NCBI RefSeq assembly: GCF_014982975.1
Contig: NZ_JADCKL010000001.1
Location: 186,001 to 250,000 of the forward strand
Reading direction: 5' to 3'
DNA: 64,000 nt
Source of the DNA: Claveliimonas monacensis
GTDB taxonomy: Bacteria > Bacillota > Clostridia > Lachnospirales > Lachnospiraceae
Shown: one piece after another, positions 16,075 to 24,425 of the stretch
Numbering within the stretch: the first letter of the stretch is position 1
How the letters are laid out: each line of letters opens with the position of its first letter
Notes under the pieces: generated by a model
Databases searched by the model: none
What the model saw: only the letters and a program-made list of their open reading frames with translations
What the model was told of the DNA's origin: nothing
Program-made: the position numbers and the translations under genes

Positions 16075-18180
16075 ATGGGAAAATCATTATACATCGCAGA
16101 AAAACCGAGCGTGGCCCAGGAGTTTGCCAGGGCCCTTCACCTCCGGACAGGCAGGCATGACGGCTATCTGGAGTCGGAGGAGGCGGTGGTGACCTGGTGC
16201 GTGGGGCATCTGGTGACCATGAGCTATCCGGAGGCCTACGATGAAAAATATAAGCGGTGGAGTCTGGAGACTCTGCCGTTTTTACCGGGGGAATTCAAGT
16301 ATGAAGTGATCCCCGGGGTGGCCAAACAGTACCGCATCGTGGCTTCCCTTCTTAACCGGGAGGATGTGGAGACGATCTATGTGTGCACCGACTCCGGGCG
16401 GGAGGGAGAGTACATCTACCGGCTTGTGGAGCAGATGGCGGGCGTGAAAGGAAAGGAGCGCCGCAGGGTGTGGATCGACTCCCAGACCGAGGAGGAGATC
16501 CTGCGGGGGATCCGGGAGGCAAAGGATCTGTCCGCCTACGACAATCTGTCTTCCTCCGCCTACCTGCGGGCCAAGGAGGACTACCTGATGGGGATCAATT
16601 TCTCCCGCCTGCTCACCTTAAAGTACGGAAACAGCATTTCCAACTACCTGCGGACTAAATATGCGGTCATTTCCGTGGGCCGGGTCATGACCTGTGTCCA
16701 GGGTATGGTGGTGCGCAGGGAGCGGGAGATCCGGGAGTTTGTGGAGACGCCCTTCTACCGGGTGGTCAGCACGATCCCTGTCGGAGAAGGCGGTGAGACC
16801 CAGGGGCCATCCCCGGAGCTTACGTTTGAGGGAGAGTGGCGTGCGGTGGAGGGCTCCAGGTATTTTGCCTCCCCCTGCCTCTACAAGGAAAACGGATTTA
16901 AGGAGAAAGAGAAGGCCCAGGAACTGATCGACCATCTACGCGGAGAAGATGACAGGCTGACCTGCAAGATTCTCTCTATTGAGAAAAAGAAGGAAAAAAA
17001 GAATCCGCCTCTTCTCTATAACCTGGCGGAGCTGCAGAACGAGTGTTCCAAAAGGTTCAAGATCAGCCCGGATGAGACCCTGCGCATTGTGCAGGAGCTG
17101 TACGAGAAGAAGCTGGTCACCTATCCAAGGACAGATGCCAGGGTGCTCTCCACCGCGGTGGCAAAGGAGATCAGCAAAAATCTCAACGGACTGATGAAAT
17201 ACAGCCCGGCGGTTCCCTATTTAAATGAGATCGCCTCCATGGGCACCCACAAGGGACTGGCAAAGACCCGGTACGTCAATGACAAGCAGATCACAGACCA
17301 CTATGCCATCATTCCCACCGGGCAGGGGCTCTCTGCGCTGAACAGTGTGGCGCACACGGCAAAAGAAGTGTATGATGTAATTGTGCGCAGATTCCTCAGC
17401 ATTTTTTATCCTGCGGCTGTGTACCAGAAGGTATCCATTGTAACAGGCATGAGGGAGGAGCAGTTTTTTTCCAGCTTCCGCGTGCTGGCGGAAGAAGGGT
17501 ACCTGAAAGTGGCGGGTATCCCGGGACAGAAAAGAGGAAAGCAGGAGGAGACAGCCGGGGAGGCAAACGGAGAGGCAAACGACAGCGCTGACTCCGGAAA
17601 GGATGATCCGGCAGCCCTCTTTGCGGCGGTGAAGAGCCTGAAAAAAGGCATGACCCTTCCGGTGTCCTTCCTGGACCTCAAGGAGGGAAAGACTTCCCCG
17701 CCCAAGCGGTACAATTCCGGGTCTCTCATCCTGGCCATGGAAAATGCCGGGCAGCTCATTGAGGACGAGGAGCTGCGGGAGCAGATCAAAAGCTGCGGCA
17801 TCGGCACCAGCGCCACGAGAGGCGAGATACTGAAAAAACTGTTTAACAACAAGTATCTGGCACTGAACAAGAAGACCCAGATCGTGACCCCCACCCTCCA
17901 GGGCGAGATGATCTACGATGTAGTGGATCATTCCATCCGCTCTCTTCTTAATCCGGAGCTGACAGCCAGCTGGGAGAAAGGGCTGAACTATGTGGCGGAA
18001 GGGGAGATCACATCGGAGGAATACATGGAGAAGCTGGAGCATTTTATTAAGACAAGGACAGACGGAGTCCTGGGGCTTAACAACCAGTATCAGTTAAGAA
18101 GCTGCTACGACAGGGCAGCTGCATTTTATAAAACAAAAAATAAAAAGCCGGAAGGCGGAAATGGAGCGAAGAAAAAATGA
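16075..18180 (+). CDS. topB: Type IA DNA topoisomerase (topoisomerase III type, first copy)
   Basis: 701 residues. The Toprim domain begins SLYIAEKPSVAQEFARAL and has the acidic CTDSGREGEYI metal site; the catalytic Tyr350 is in VTYPRTDAR. It lacks the C-terminal zinc ribbons seen in the second copy at 37425, ending instead in a basic tail, and has an acidic Gly/Ala-rich insert around residues 485-510. Enzymes of this class pass single strands and decatenate replication intermediates. The stop overlaps the next start by 4 bases (ATGA). Confidence 0.92.
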   Translation: MGKSLYIAEKPSVAQEFARALHLRTGRHDGYLESEEAVVTWCVGHLVTMSYPEAYDEKYKRWSLETLPFLPGEFKYEVIPGVAKQYRIVASLLNREDVETIYVCTDSGREGEYIYRLVEQMAGVKGKERRRVWIDSQTEEEILRGIREAKDLSAYDNLSSSAYLRAKEDYLMGINFSRLLTLKYGNSISNYLRTKYAVISVGRVMTCVQGMVVRREREIREFVETPFYRVVSTIPVGEGGETQGPSPELTFEGEWRAVEGSRYFASPCLYKENGFKEKEKAQELIDHLRGEDDRLTCKILSIEKKKEKKNPPLLYNLAELQNECSKRFKISPDETLRIVQELYEKKLVTYPRTDARVLSTAVAKEISKNLNGLMKYSPAVPYLNEIASMGTHKGLAKTRYVNDKQITDHYAIIPTGQGLSALNSVAHTAKEVYDVIVRRFLSIFYPAAVYQKVSIVTGMREEQFFSSFRVLAEEGYLKVAGIPGQKRGKQEETAGEANGEANDSADSGKDDPAALFAAVKSLKKGMTLPVSFLDLKEGKTSPPKRYNSGSLILAMENAGQLIEDEELREQIKSCGIGTSATRGEILKKLFNNKYLALNKKTQIVTPTLQGEMIYDVVDHSIRSLLNPELTASWEKGLNYVAEGEITSEEYMEKLEHFIKTRTDGVLGLNNQYQLRSCYDRAAAFYKTKNKKPEGGNGAKKK

Positions 18181-18842
18181 AAGAACTGACCATCAAAGAA
18201 CTCTATACACTGGACGAGACCATCGCGAAGGACATTTTCGAGGGAGCTACCTATCCCTGGGAGGTGCTGCCGAAGATCAAGGACTTTATCCTGGAGCTTG
18301 GCAAGAGCCTTCCCGAAGACGAGTACGACAAGGTGGGAGAGGATGTTTGGATCGCAAAATCCGCAAAAGTATTTGAGTCCGCCTACATCCACGGGCCTGC
18401 CATCATCGGAAAGGACGCAGAGGTGCGCCACTGCGCTTTCATCCGCGGCAACGCCATCGTGGGCGAGGGGGCTGTGGTTGGAAATTCCACAGAGCTGAAA
18501 AACGTGATCCTCTTTAACAAAGTACAGGTGCCCCACTACAACTATGTGGGCGATTCTATCCTGGGATACAAGGCACACATGGGCGCCGGCTCCATCACTT
18601 CCAATGTAAAGTCAGATAAAAAACTGGTGGTGGTGAAGACGCCGGAGGGAAATATGGAGACCGGGCTTAAGAAATTCGGCGCCATGCTGGGCGACGAAGT
18701 GGAGGTTGGCTGCGGCACAGTCCTGAACCCGGGCAGCGTGGTGGGAAGCCACAGCAACATCTATCCGCTCTCCTCTGTGAGAGGCTTTGTCCCGGCGGGG
18801 AGCATTTACAAGAAGCAGGGCGAGGTTGTAGAGAAACAGTAA
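18177..18842 (+). CDS. Left-handed beta-helix (hexapeptide repeat) protein, GlmU-like
   Basis: 221 residues. A helical N-terminus of about 65 residues is followed by hexapeptide-type repeats (AKVFESAYIHGPAIIGKDAEV, FIRGNAIVGEGAVVG) that predict a left-handed beta-helix as in GlmU and other acyl- or nucleotidyl-transferases. The nucleotidyltransferase domain of GlmU is absent, so it may be a lone acetyltransferase-type module; a sugar nucleotide is a plausible but unproven substrate. It is translationally coupled to topB (ATGA) and followed by the CobU-like pair. Confidence 0.75.
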   Translation: MKELTIKELYTLDETIAKDIFEGATYPWEVLPKIKDFILELGKSLPEDEYDKVGEDVWIAKSAKVFESAYIHGPAIIGKDAEVRHCAFIRGNAIVGEGAVVGNSTELKNVILFNKVQVPHYNYVGDSILGYKAHMGAGSITSNVKSDKKLVVVKTPEGNMETGLKKFGAMLGDEVEVGCGTVLNPGSVVGSHSNIYPLSSVRGFVPAGSIYKKQGEVVEKQ

Positions 18843-18870
18843 ACAGAAAGTGCAGAAGAGGTGGAGTAGT

Positions 18871-19275
18871 ATGTTTTTGCTGATCACAGGCGGAAGCGCA
18901 AGCGGAAAGTCCTGGATCGCGCAGGAATTTGCGGGGAAAATGGATAAAGAGCAGTCCACCGTTGTGCTGGACTGTGTGGCGGAGACGCTGACAGAAAAGA
19001 TCCGGGCATACCAGGGGGAGATCCTTCCCCAGCAGCAGATCGTGGAGGAAATCCTTTCAGAAATCCATGCGCTGGGGGAGCAGACGGACAATCTGATCGT
19101 TGTGACAAACCAGGTGTTTTCTGATGTGCCGGGGACAGATGAGGAGCGGAAATTCCTGGAATGTCTCGGACAGATCAACCAGACGCTGGCGAAAGAGGCG
19201 GATCTTTTCGTGGAAGTGGTCTACGGCATCCCCATCTGGAGAAAACAGCGGGATGAAAAGAAAGGTTGGTGGTAA
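18871..19275 (+). CDS. Shortened CobU-like P-loop protein (first of tandem pair)
   Basis: 134 residues from ATG at 18871, which has GGTGGAG 5 bases upstream. CobU (adenosylcobinamide kinase/guanylyltransferase) is usually about 180 residues. Walker A GGSASGKS (7-14) is intact. The C-terminal part (TNQVFSDVP, then GQINQTLAKEAD, then YGIPI) lines up with the CobU segment normally reading NEVGMGIVP...GRLNQ...AGLP. The central region with the guanylylated His is missing. Thus it likely binds a nucleotide but should not carry full CobU activity. It is 3 bases upstream of a second such gene and has no cobalamin genes around it. Confidence 0.65.
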   Translation: MFLLITGGSASGKSWIAQEFAGKMDKEQSTVVLDCVAETLTEKIRAYQGEILPQQQIVEEILSEIHALGEQTDNLIVVTNQVFSDVPGTDEERKFLECLGQINQTLAKEADLFVEVVYGIPIWRKQRDEKKGWW

Positions 19276-19278
19276 GAC

Positions 19279-19605
19279 ATGATTTTCATAACAGGCGGAA
19301 GCTGTCAGGGCAAGGTGGCCTTTGCAAAGGAGCAGTTTCCGGATCGCATCCTTATGCCTGCCTATCAGTTTTCCGTGGAAAAATATGTAAAAGAGGGCAA
19401 GGACCCGGTGGAACAGACAGAGGCCATGTTGCAAATGAACCCGGAAGTTGTTATTATTATGAGTGAAATGGGATGCGGTATGACTCCAGGGAAAGCGGAG
19501 GACCGGATCCTTAGGGAACAGGTTGGCCGGGTAGGGTGCTATCTGGCGGACATGGCAGACAAGGTGTACCGGGTGACGGCCGGCATCGGTGAACGCATCA
19601 AATAA
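19279..19605 (+). CDS. Shortened CobU-like protein (second of tandem pair)
   Basis: 108 residues. It begins MIFITGGSCQGKV, a Walker A in which the Ser/Thr after Lys is Val, so nucleotide binding is doubtful. The C-terminus (SEMGCGMTP, REQVGRVGCYLADMADKVYRVTAG) is a clear match to the CobU end. The middle with the catalytic His is lost. Arrangement next to the first copy, one with an intact and one with a degenerate P-loop, suggests they form a heteromer; this is inference. No other corrin gene is in the window. Confidence 0.65.
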   Translation: MIFITGGSCQGKVAFAKEQFPDRILMPAYQFSVEKYVKEGKDPVEQTEAMLQMNPEVVIIMSEMGCGMTPGKAEDRILREQVGRVGCYLADMADKVYRVTAGIGERIK

Positions 19606-19677
19606 AAGAGACAGGCAGGAACTTTTGTTGTATCATGGAAAGCCTGTGTACAAAAGAATGGTTTATGGAGGTACAAG

Positions 19678-20154
19678 ATGAGAGTTGCGATTATAACAGC
19701 GAATACGGCAGTATACAGAGAAAAAGAGGAAGATGCCGCAGGAAAAGTGATAAAGAAGCTGATCGAGCAGGCGGGACACACGATCGTGTTCCAGAAAGCC
19801 CTTCCCTGTGACAGGACTGTCCTCTCCACTGTTATGCAGAGGATGGCGGACGGACATCTGACCGACCTGATCCTGACAACAGGCGGAGCGGGCTGCAATG
19901 CCGGAGACTGCACGCCAGAGGCCACCATGGACGTGGTGGAGCGGCCGGTCCTTGGTATACCGGAGGCCATGCGCGCGTACACGATGAAGCTGACAAAAAG
20001 ATCTATGCTCAACAGGAGCGCTGCCGGGATCAGGGGAGATGTCCTGATCGTTAATCTTCCCGGAAAAGCAGGGGCTGTTAAGCAGTGCCTTGAATATCTG
20101 CTTCCGGAGATTGCCCACGCGGTGGAAGTGATCCAGAAGGCACCCCAGGAGTAG
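19678..20154 (+). CDS. MogA/MoaB-family molybdopterin-binding protein
   Basis: 158 residues of the MoCF-binding fold: AIITANTAVYREKEEDAAG at the start and LTTGGAGCNAGDCTPEAT in the middle, matching the TTGGTG...D.TPEA motif that binds molybdopterin and adenylates it. The usual TG following TTGG is AG here, and the spacing is normal. Role expected in molybdenum cofactor synthesis. A TGGAGG ribosome site lies upstream. No other Moco gene is adjacent. Confidence 0.82.
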   Translation: MRVAIITANTAVYREKEEDAAGKVIKKLIEQAGHTIVFQKALPCDRTVLSTVMQRMADGHLTDLILTTGGAGCNAGDCTPEATMDVVERPVLGIPEAMRAYTMKLTKRSMLNRSAAGIRGDVLIVNLPGKAGAVKQCLEYLLPEIAHAVEVIQKAPQE

Positions 20155-20161
20155 TTTTGCA

Positions 20162-20878
20162 ATGAGTATGAAGGTTACTTATATCCAGCACAGCGGCTTC
20201 GCGGTGGAGATGGAGGATAAGGTTCTGATTTTTGACTACTACAGAGGAGAGATTCCTGCTTTTGGCCGTGACAGGGATGTGTACGTTTTTGTGAGCCACA
20301 AACATTACGATCACTACCAGCGATCTATTTTTACGTGGACAGGAAAATTTCCCCGCATCACCTACATTTTGTCCAGTGATGTGGAGGAAGCGGTGCCTTC
20401 TTCTGCTCCAAAAGACAATATGTACTTCATGGAGCCGGGAGAGACATTGCAGATCGAGGCCGGGGAGAGTGAACTTCTTATAGAGACACTCAGATCCACA
20501 GATGAGGGCGTTGCCTTTGTGGTGAAAACAGCGGGGCATACGATCTATCATGCGGGGGATCTGAACTGGTGGCACTGGGAGGAAGAGACGGATACCTACA
20601 ACCGGTTTATGAAAGAGGCTTACCAAAAGGAGATCGGGATGCTGGAGGGGATGCATATAGATGCGGCCTTTGTCCCTCTGGATCCAAGGCTGGACAGAGA
20701 GTATTACTGGGGGCTGGACTGGTTTATGCGCCACACAGACACAGATGTTGTGTTCCCCATGCATATGCAGGACCAGTATGATCTGTACGACCGTCTGATG
20801 GAGGAGGAATCTGCCCTGGATTATAAAACCAGGGTGGCTCACATCACCCGGGAGGGGCAGAGCTTTGAGCTGGATTAA
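20162..20878 (+). CDS. MBL-fold hydrolase, UlaG-like
   Basis: 238 residues with SHKHYDHY as the metal-binding HxHxDH-type motif, a downstream HAGDLNWWHW with further ligands, and the final His in FPMHMQDQ. The start MKVTYIQHSGFAVEMEDKVLIFDYY is typical for UlaG-like members of the family (L-ascorbate-6-phosphate lactonase and relatives), though the substrate is not determined. It begins 8 bases after the MogA-like gene, with AGGAG in the end of that gene, so both are probably on one transcript. Confidence 0.8.
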   Translation: MSMKVTYIQHSGFAVEMEDKVLIFDYYRGEIPAFGRDRDVYVFVSHKHYDHYQRSIFTWTGKFPRITYILSSDVEEAVPSSAPKDNMYFMEPGETLQIEAGESELLIETLRSTDEGVAFVVKTAGHTIYHAGDLNWWHWEEETDTYNRFMKEAYQKEIGMLEGMHIDAAFVPLDPRLDREYYWGLDWFMRHTDTDVVFPMHMQDQYDLYDRLMEEESALDYKTRVAHITREGQSFELD

Positions 20879-20899
20879 AGAACAGGAGCTTACAATTTT

Positions 20900-21385
20900 A
20901 TGCAGGTAAAGATTTATACAGATGGGGCGGCAAGAGGCAACCCGGACGGGCCGGGGGGCTACGGTGCCGTCCTTGAATATGTGGATACAAAGGGACAGCT
21001 CCACACAAAGGAGCTGTCCCAGGGATATAAGAAGACAACCAACAACCGGATGGAGCTGATGGCAGTGATCGCTGCGCTGGAGGCGCTGAACAGGCCCTGC
21101 AGCGTGGAACTCTACTCAGACTCCAAGTATGTGGTGGATGCCTTCAACCAGAACTGGATCGGCGGCTGGCTGAAAAAGGGATGGAAGAGAGGCAAGAATG
21201 AGCCGGTGAAGAATGTGGATCTGTGGAAGCGGCTTCTCCAGGCAAAAGAGCCTCACCAGGTGCGGTTCATCTGGGTGAAGGGCCATGACGGCCATCCCCA
21301 GAATGAGAGATGCGATACCCTTGCCACCGCAGCGGCAGACGGAGATGACCTGATCGAGGACACAGGACTTGCCATAAATTCATAA
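20900..21385 (+). CDS. rnhA: Ribonuclease HI
   Basis: 161 residues with the complete DEDD active site: D8 in [11 protein letters not shown]52 in [10 protein letters not shown]74 in LYSDSKYV and D139 in NERCDTLA, plus the assisting His in the GHDGHPQNE loop and a basic-protrusion-like segment around [12 protein letters not shown]. It degrades RNA in RNA-DNA hybrids. It follows the MBL gene by 21 bases, and the rnpB promoter overlaps its 3' end. Confidence 0.95.
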   Translation: MQVKIYTDGAARGNPDGPGGYGAVLEYVDTKGQLHTKELSQGYKKTTNNRMELMAVIAALEALNRPCSVELYSDSKYVVDAFNQNWIGGWLKKGWKRGKNEPVKNVDLWKRLLQAKEPHQVRFIWVKGHDGHPQNERCDTLATAAADGDDLIEDTGLAINS

Positions 21386-21397
21386 TTGTGATAAAAT
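21369..21397 (+). promoter_or_regulatory. rnpB promoter
   Basis: TTGCCA (21369-21374), 17-base spacer, TAAAAT (21392-21397), placing the start within a few bases of the P1 helix. The -35 lies in the last codons of rnhA. Confidence 0.7.
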
Positions 21398-21405
21398 CGA
21401 AAATC

Positions 21406-21765
21406 GTGAGACCAGGTATGACAGGTAATCGCGGCTGCATACGCCGAAAGGCAGCAGGTGAGGAAAGTCCGGGCTTCACAGGGCAGGATGCCGGATAACG
21501 TCCGGTGGAGGCAACTCCAAGGCCAGTGCAACAGAAATGTACCGCCGGGATCTTCCCGGTAAGGGTGGAAGGGCAGTGTAAGAGACTACCGCCCTCCTGG
21601 TAACAGGAGGGGCACATGTAAACCCCATCCGAAGCAAGACCGGAACGAGACAATGCGGCGGCCCGCCGCGTCTCAGGTTGGTCGCTTGAGCCTGCCGGTA
21701 ACGGCAGGCCTAGATAGATGATTACCCAACGACATAACCCGGCTTATCGTCATGCCTGGTTTCAC
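21406..21765 (+). ncRNA. rnpB: RNase P RNA (A type)
   Basis: The catalytic RNA of RNase P, which matures tRNA 5' ends. The P1 helix pairs the 5' GTGAGACCAGG with the 3' end CCTGGTTTCAC. Universal core blocks are present: GAGGAAAGTCCGGGC, CAACAGAAA, the TAAACCCCATCCGAAGCAAGACC region, and AGATAGATGATTACC before the ACATAACCCGGCTTA block. The order and the P-helix between AAGGGTGGAA and AGAGACTACCGCC fit the A type. About 360 bases, a normal size. Confidence 0.95.
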
Positions 21766-21783
21766 ACAATTACGACAATTGTT

Positions 21784-21826
21784 AATTTCGGACGTAATAC
21801 TTTTAAAAAGTATTACGTCCGAAATT
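21784..21826. repeat. Perfect 21-base inverted repeat between rnpB and the DUF4125 gene
   Basis: Two 21-base arms, the left starting AATTTCGGACGTAATAC and the right ending GTATTACGTCCGAAATT, are perfectly complementary with only one base between them. There is no clean T tract, only AT-rich sequence beyond. It lies between convergent transcripts, so a bidirectional terminator is the simplest reading, but the length and perfection are unusual. Confidence 0.7.
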
Positions 21827-21867
21827 TATATAACTGGTGTGTTATTGTGCAAGAATGATGAAAAACT

Positions 21868-22494
21868 TTATAAATTGAGGTGAGCCTGTGCGTCTTCGAG
21901 AGAGGAGTAGCCATATTCCTGCACCATGAGTGTGTCTGATTTTTCAACTACATTCACTCTCTTTTGCGCACAGGAAGTCAGATATTCCAGATAGAGTTGC
22001 AGTGTTTCGACAGAGTAAGTCTGAAGCTCTCCCCGGAGATAGGTTTCGGCGGATGTGTCCCATTTCGTGTCCTCGCTGGAGTGAAGGCGGCGGCCCCGGG
22101 CAGAAAGTGCTGGGTAATGTTCTGCGTATTCTTCCAGCCACACCATGAGAAGAGAGAGGATCTCTTCTGTGATCTCCTCGGCCTGGCTGGTAAGAGCGGG
22201 GAGAAAAGGTTCCAGCCGGCGGTATTCTTCCGGGTCTGTGCTTGCCATCATGCGGGCGTATTTCTCTGTAATCAGGTTGCGCCCCTGGGATTTGGCAGTA
22301 TCGAGATCTGTTTGATAGCTGGAAAGTACCTTCTCCGGCCACATGGCAAATTGACAGTGCCGCATAATGCGGAAGGTATTCCAGTCGTCCTGGCAGGCGG
22401 CCCGCCCGCCTTCGTTGTGGACATGCTGGAACAGTTCCCACTCTGTCTCGATCAACTTCTGTATCCGTGTTTCTTTTTGTGTTTCAGATAGCAT
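21868..22494 (-). CDS. DUF4125 family protein
   Basis: 208 residues, mostly helical, preceded on the minus strand by AAGAGG. Sequence such as ETEWELFQHVHNEGGRAACQ and FRIMRHCQFAMWP fits the DUF4125 family as I recall it. No catalytic motif is evident. It is the last gene of a three-gene operon after a TPR protein and a DUF4037 nucleotidyltransferase-like protein; these three types are often linked or fused in Lachnospiraceae. Function unknown. Confidence 0.75.
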   Translation of the reverse strand: MLSETQKETRIQKLIETEWELFQHVHNEGGRAACQDDWNTFRIMRHCQFAMWPEKVLSSYQTDLDTAKSQGRNLITEKYARMMASTDPEEYRRLEPFLPALTSQAEEITEEILSLLMVWLEEYAEHYPALSARGRRLHSSEDTKWDTSAETYLRGELQTYSVETLQLYLEYLTSCAQKRVNVVEKSDTLMVQEYGYSSLEDAQAHLNL

Positions 22495-22545
22495 AGCGAT
22501 CCTCTTTCTTTAAAATGTTTTATGTTTATCAGCTGATCTTGCGGC

Positions 22546-23469
22546 TCAGCCTGTCAGGATGTGAAGGCTTCGCAGATAACTGGACTGTATCCGCCCATAC
22601 AGCTCCACGCCCTGTGCCTCCAGATATGTCTCATCCAGGGTGGTCAGGCCCTGCGCCTTCCACTGGTTCACGATCTCTTTACAGAAGTCTTCTATGAGAA
22701 TAGTGTTATCCGGAGAAAGAGGGTCCTCCGCCATCCTGAGGAGAGCGGATTTGTGGATCTCCGGGAAAGGCAGCTGTGAAAAACTGCGGAACATCCACTT
22801 GTAGTAGGGCGTGTAGCGCCGGTTCAGCAGATGGACCATGGAAATGGCGGCCCGTATGAATTCCTGCAGAGCAAGAAAAGCAGCACCGCTGTCTTTTCGC
22901 TTCAGAGATCGGGGATAATTGTACTGTCCGGACTGAGCCATAGTGACTGCCCGTGCAGCCAGTTTTTTCCAGCGGATCTCCTCCGGATAAAAAGCCAGGT
23001 ATCCGTTTCTTATGCTGGTGAAGGTACCGCAGGCATCCTCGAAGACCTGGCCGTTGACTGCCTGGGCAAGCAAGTGCTCCGGAATGCGCATCCACTGACG
23101 CTTATCCGCCGGAAGACCGGGGCACCCGGTGAATTTCCGATAAAAATCTTCGATCTTCATAATACCCACACGGTTTTGCCCCTGGGGCATAACTTTTCTG
23201 GGAGAAAATCCTAGATAATGTTTGGGAAGAGAGTCGTAGACACTCTGCATCCTGCTGCCCCAGCGGCTGTACACCTGTTCAGGAAGCCAGAGGCAGAAAG
23301 AAGGGCCGTAGTCGTGATCTCTGGAGTAATCGTCGTCATACCCGAAACATTCGGATCCCTCACCGGCAAGACCGGCGGCTGCCTCTGCCATGGCTTCCGG
23401 GAACCGCTCTGCCAGAGCAGGGCGGCCAACTTCAAAGTAGTAATGCCTGGCTAGTTCCAGTCCGTTCAT
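22546..23469 (-). CDS. DUF4037 protein, nucleotidyltransferase-like
   Basis: 307 residues. Near the N-terminus GEGSECFGYDDDYSRDHDYGP (about 37-56) has the look of a nucleotidyltransferase active site: a Gly-Ser pair followed by acidic residues, with D51 and D53 in the SRDHD motif characteristic of DUF4037. The rest is helical. Its start overlaps the TPR gene's stop by 4 bases (ATGA), with GGAG inside the end of that gene, so synthesis is coupled. It might modify a partner or small molecule with a nucleotide; that is inference only. Function unknown. Confidence 0.75.
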   Translation of the reverse strand: MNGLELARHYYFEVGRPALAERFPEAMAEAAAGLAGEGSECFGYDDDYSRDHDYGPSFCLWLPEQVYSRWGSRMQSVYDSLPKHYLGFSPRKVMPQGQNRVGIMKIEDFYRKFTGCPGLPADKRQWMRIPEHLLAQAVNGQVFEDACGTFTSIRNGYLAFYPEEIRWKKLAARAVTMAQSGQYNYPRSLKRKDSGAAFLALQEFIRAAISMVHLLNRRYTPYYKWMFRSFSQLPFPEIHKSALLRMAEDPLSPDNTILIEDFCKEIVNQWKAQGLTTLDETYLEAQGVELYGRIQSSYLRSLHILTG

Positions 23470-24347
23470 AGATTTTCTCCTTTTTCTATATCTGCTTGGA
23501 GTTTAGTGAAAATGCTTTCTGCTTCCTGACGAAGAGCGCTGGCCTCATCGGGATGTCCGTTTTTGTCCAGCACCAGTGCCAGATTCTGGCTCACAATGGC
23601 ATAGGAGCGGTTTTTCCCGAAAAAGGATTCAATGACAGCAAGGGCCTGGCCAAGATAGACGGCGGCGGAGTCATAATCTTTCCGGGCGCAACAGACATCC
23701 GCCCAGGTGGAGAGGAGAGAAGCAAAGTGGGGGTCCCGGCCTCCGGCAGCCTCAAACAGCTCCTTTCCCCTCTCTAAATGTTTCTCCGCCTGCCGCATTT
23801 GTCCCACATGGCAGTACAGACTGGCTAGATTTGTATGGGTGGAGGCCTGCTCGGAAGTGGTGCCGGGCAGTGCTTCTAAAATAGACAGGGCCCGGAGGAG
23901 GTGAGGGAGCGCTTCCTGCTGCTTCCCCTGCTCCAGATAGACCAGGCTCAGGTTGTTGTGAAGGCCGGCAATACGATAGTCTTTCTCAGGAAGATTTTTC
24001 TCCAGTACACAGAGGGTTTCCAGATAGAGAGCAGCTGCCTGGTCAGGCTTGCCGACTGTGCGGTAGATATTGGCGCCATTCATTAAGGTGGTGGCATGGG
24101 GGACCGTGCCCTCCATGCCTTTTTCCGCGAAAAGCTGGCAGGTGCTCTGAAAATACCGGAGTGCCTCTGCGTATTTCCCTAATTCCCTGTACAGGCCAAT
24201 GAGTTCGTTGGACAGTGTGATCCAGAGTTTCCATTCCCCGGACTGGTCGGCCAGATCCAGTTGCGTCAGCAGAAACGCTTCCAGATCGCGGGGATCCCCG
24301 GATGCATAGAGAGCATCCAGCTGTTTGATGATCTTCTCTCTTTCCAT
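23466..24347 (-). CDS. Tetratricopeptide repeat protein
   Basis: About 293 residues; ATG at 24347 is chosen because AAAAGGA lies 9 bases upstream, whereas ATG at 24359 directly abuts it. Repeats of about 40 residues run through the protein (for example AEALRYFQSTCQLFAEKG, DQAAALYLETLCVLEKNL, QEALPHLLRALSILEALPG, DSAAVYLGQALAVIESF), giving six or so TPR units. No signal peptide. As first gene of the TPR-DUF4037-DUF4125 operon it likely acts as a scaffold for the other two. Confidence 0.85.
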   Translation of the reverse strand: MEREKIIKQLDALYASGDPRDLEAFLLTQLDLADQSGEWKLWITLSNELIGLYRELGKYAEALRYFQSTCQLFAEKGMEGTVPHATTLMNGANIYRTVGKPDQAAALYLETLCVLEKNLPEKDYRIAGLHNNLSLVYLEQGKQQEALPHLLRALSILEALPGTTSEQASTHTNLASLYCHVGQMRQAEKHLERGKELFEAAGGRDPHFASLLSTWADVCCARKDYDSAAVYLGQALAVIESFFGKNRSYAIVSQNLALVLDKNGHPDEASALRQEAESIFTKLQADIEKGENL

Positions 24348-24365
24348 ATATTTTACCATTCCTTT

Positions 24366-24407
24366 TAAAAGAGCCCTCCGGACGTTCTGGTTCGTCCGGG
24401 GGGCTTA
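24366..24407 (-). terminator. Terminator of the pyrBI transcript
   Basis: On the minus strand CCGGACG pairs with CGTCCGG, extended by AAGCCC/GGGCT pairs, followed by CTTTT. It falls between pyrI and the TPR gene, so the downstream operon depends on readthrough or a promoter not recognised. Confidence 0.75.
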
Positions 24408-24425
24408 CCTGTCATGACCCGGTCT

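Noticed and set aside
18871-20154. Cobalamin synthesis operon
   Set aside because: Only shortened CobU-like proteins are present; the neighbours are a beta-helix protein, MogA-like protein and MBL hydrolase, none part of the corrin route.
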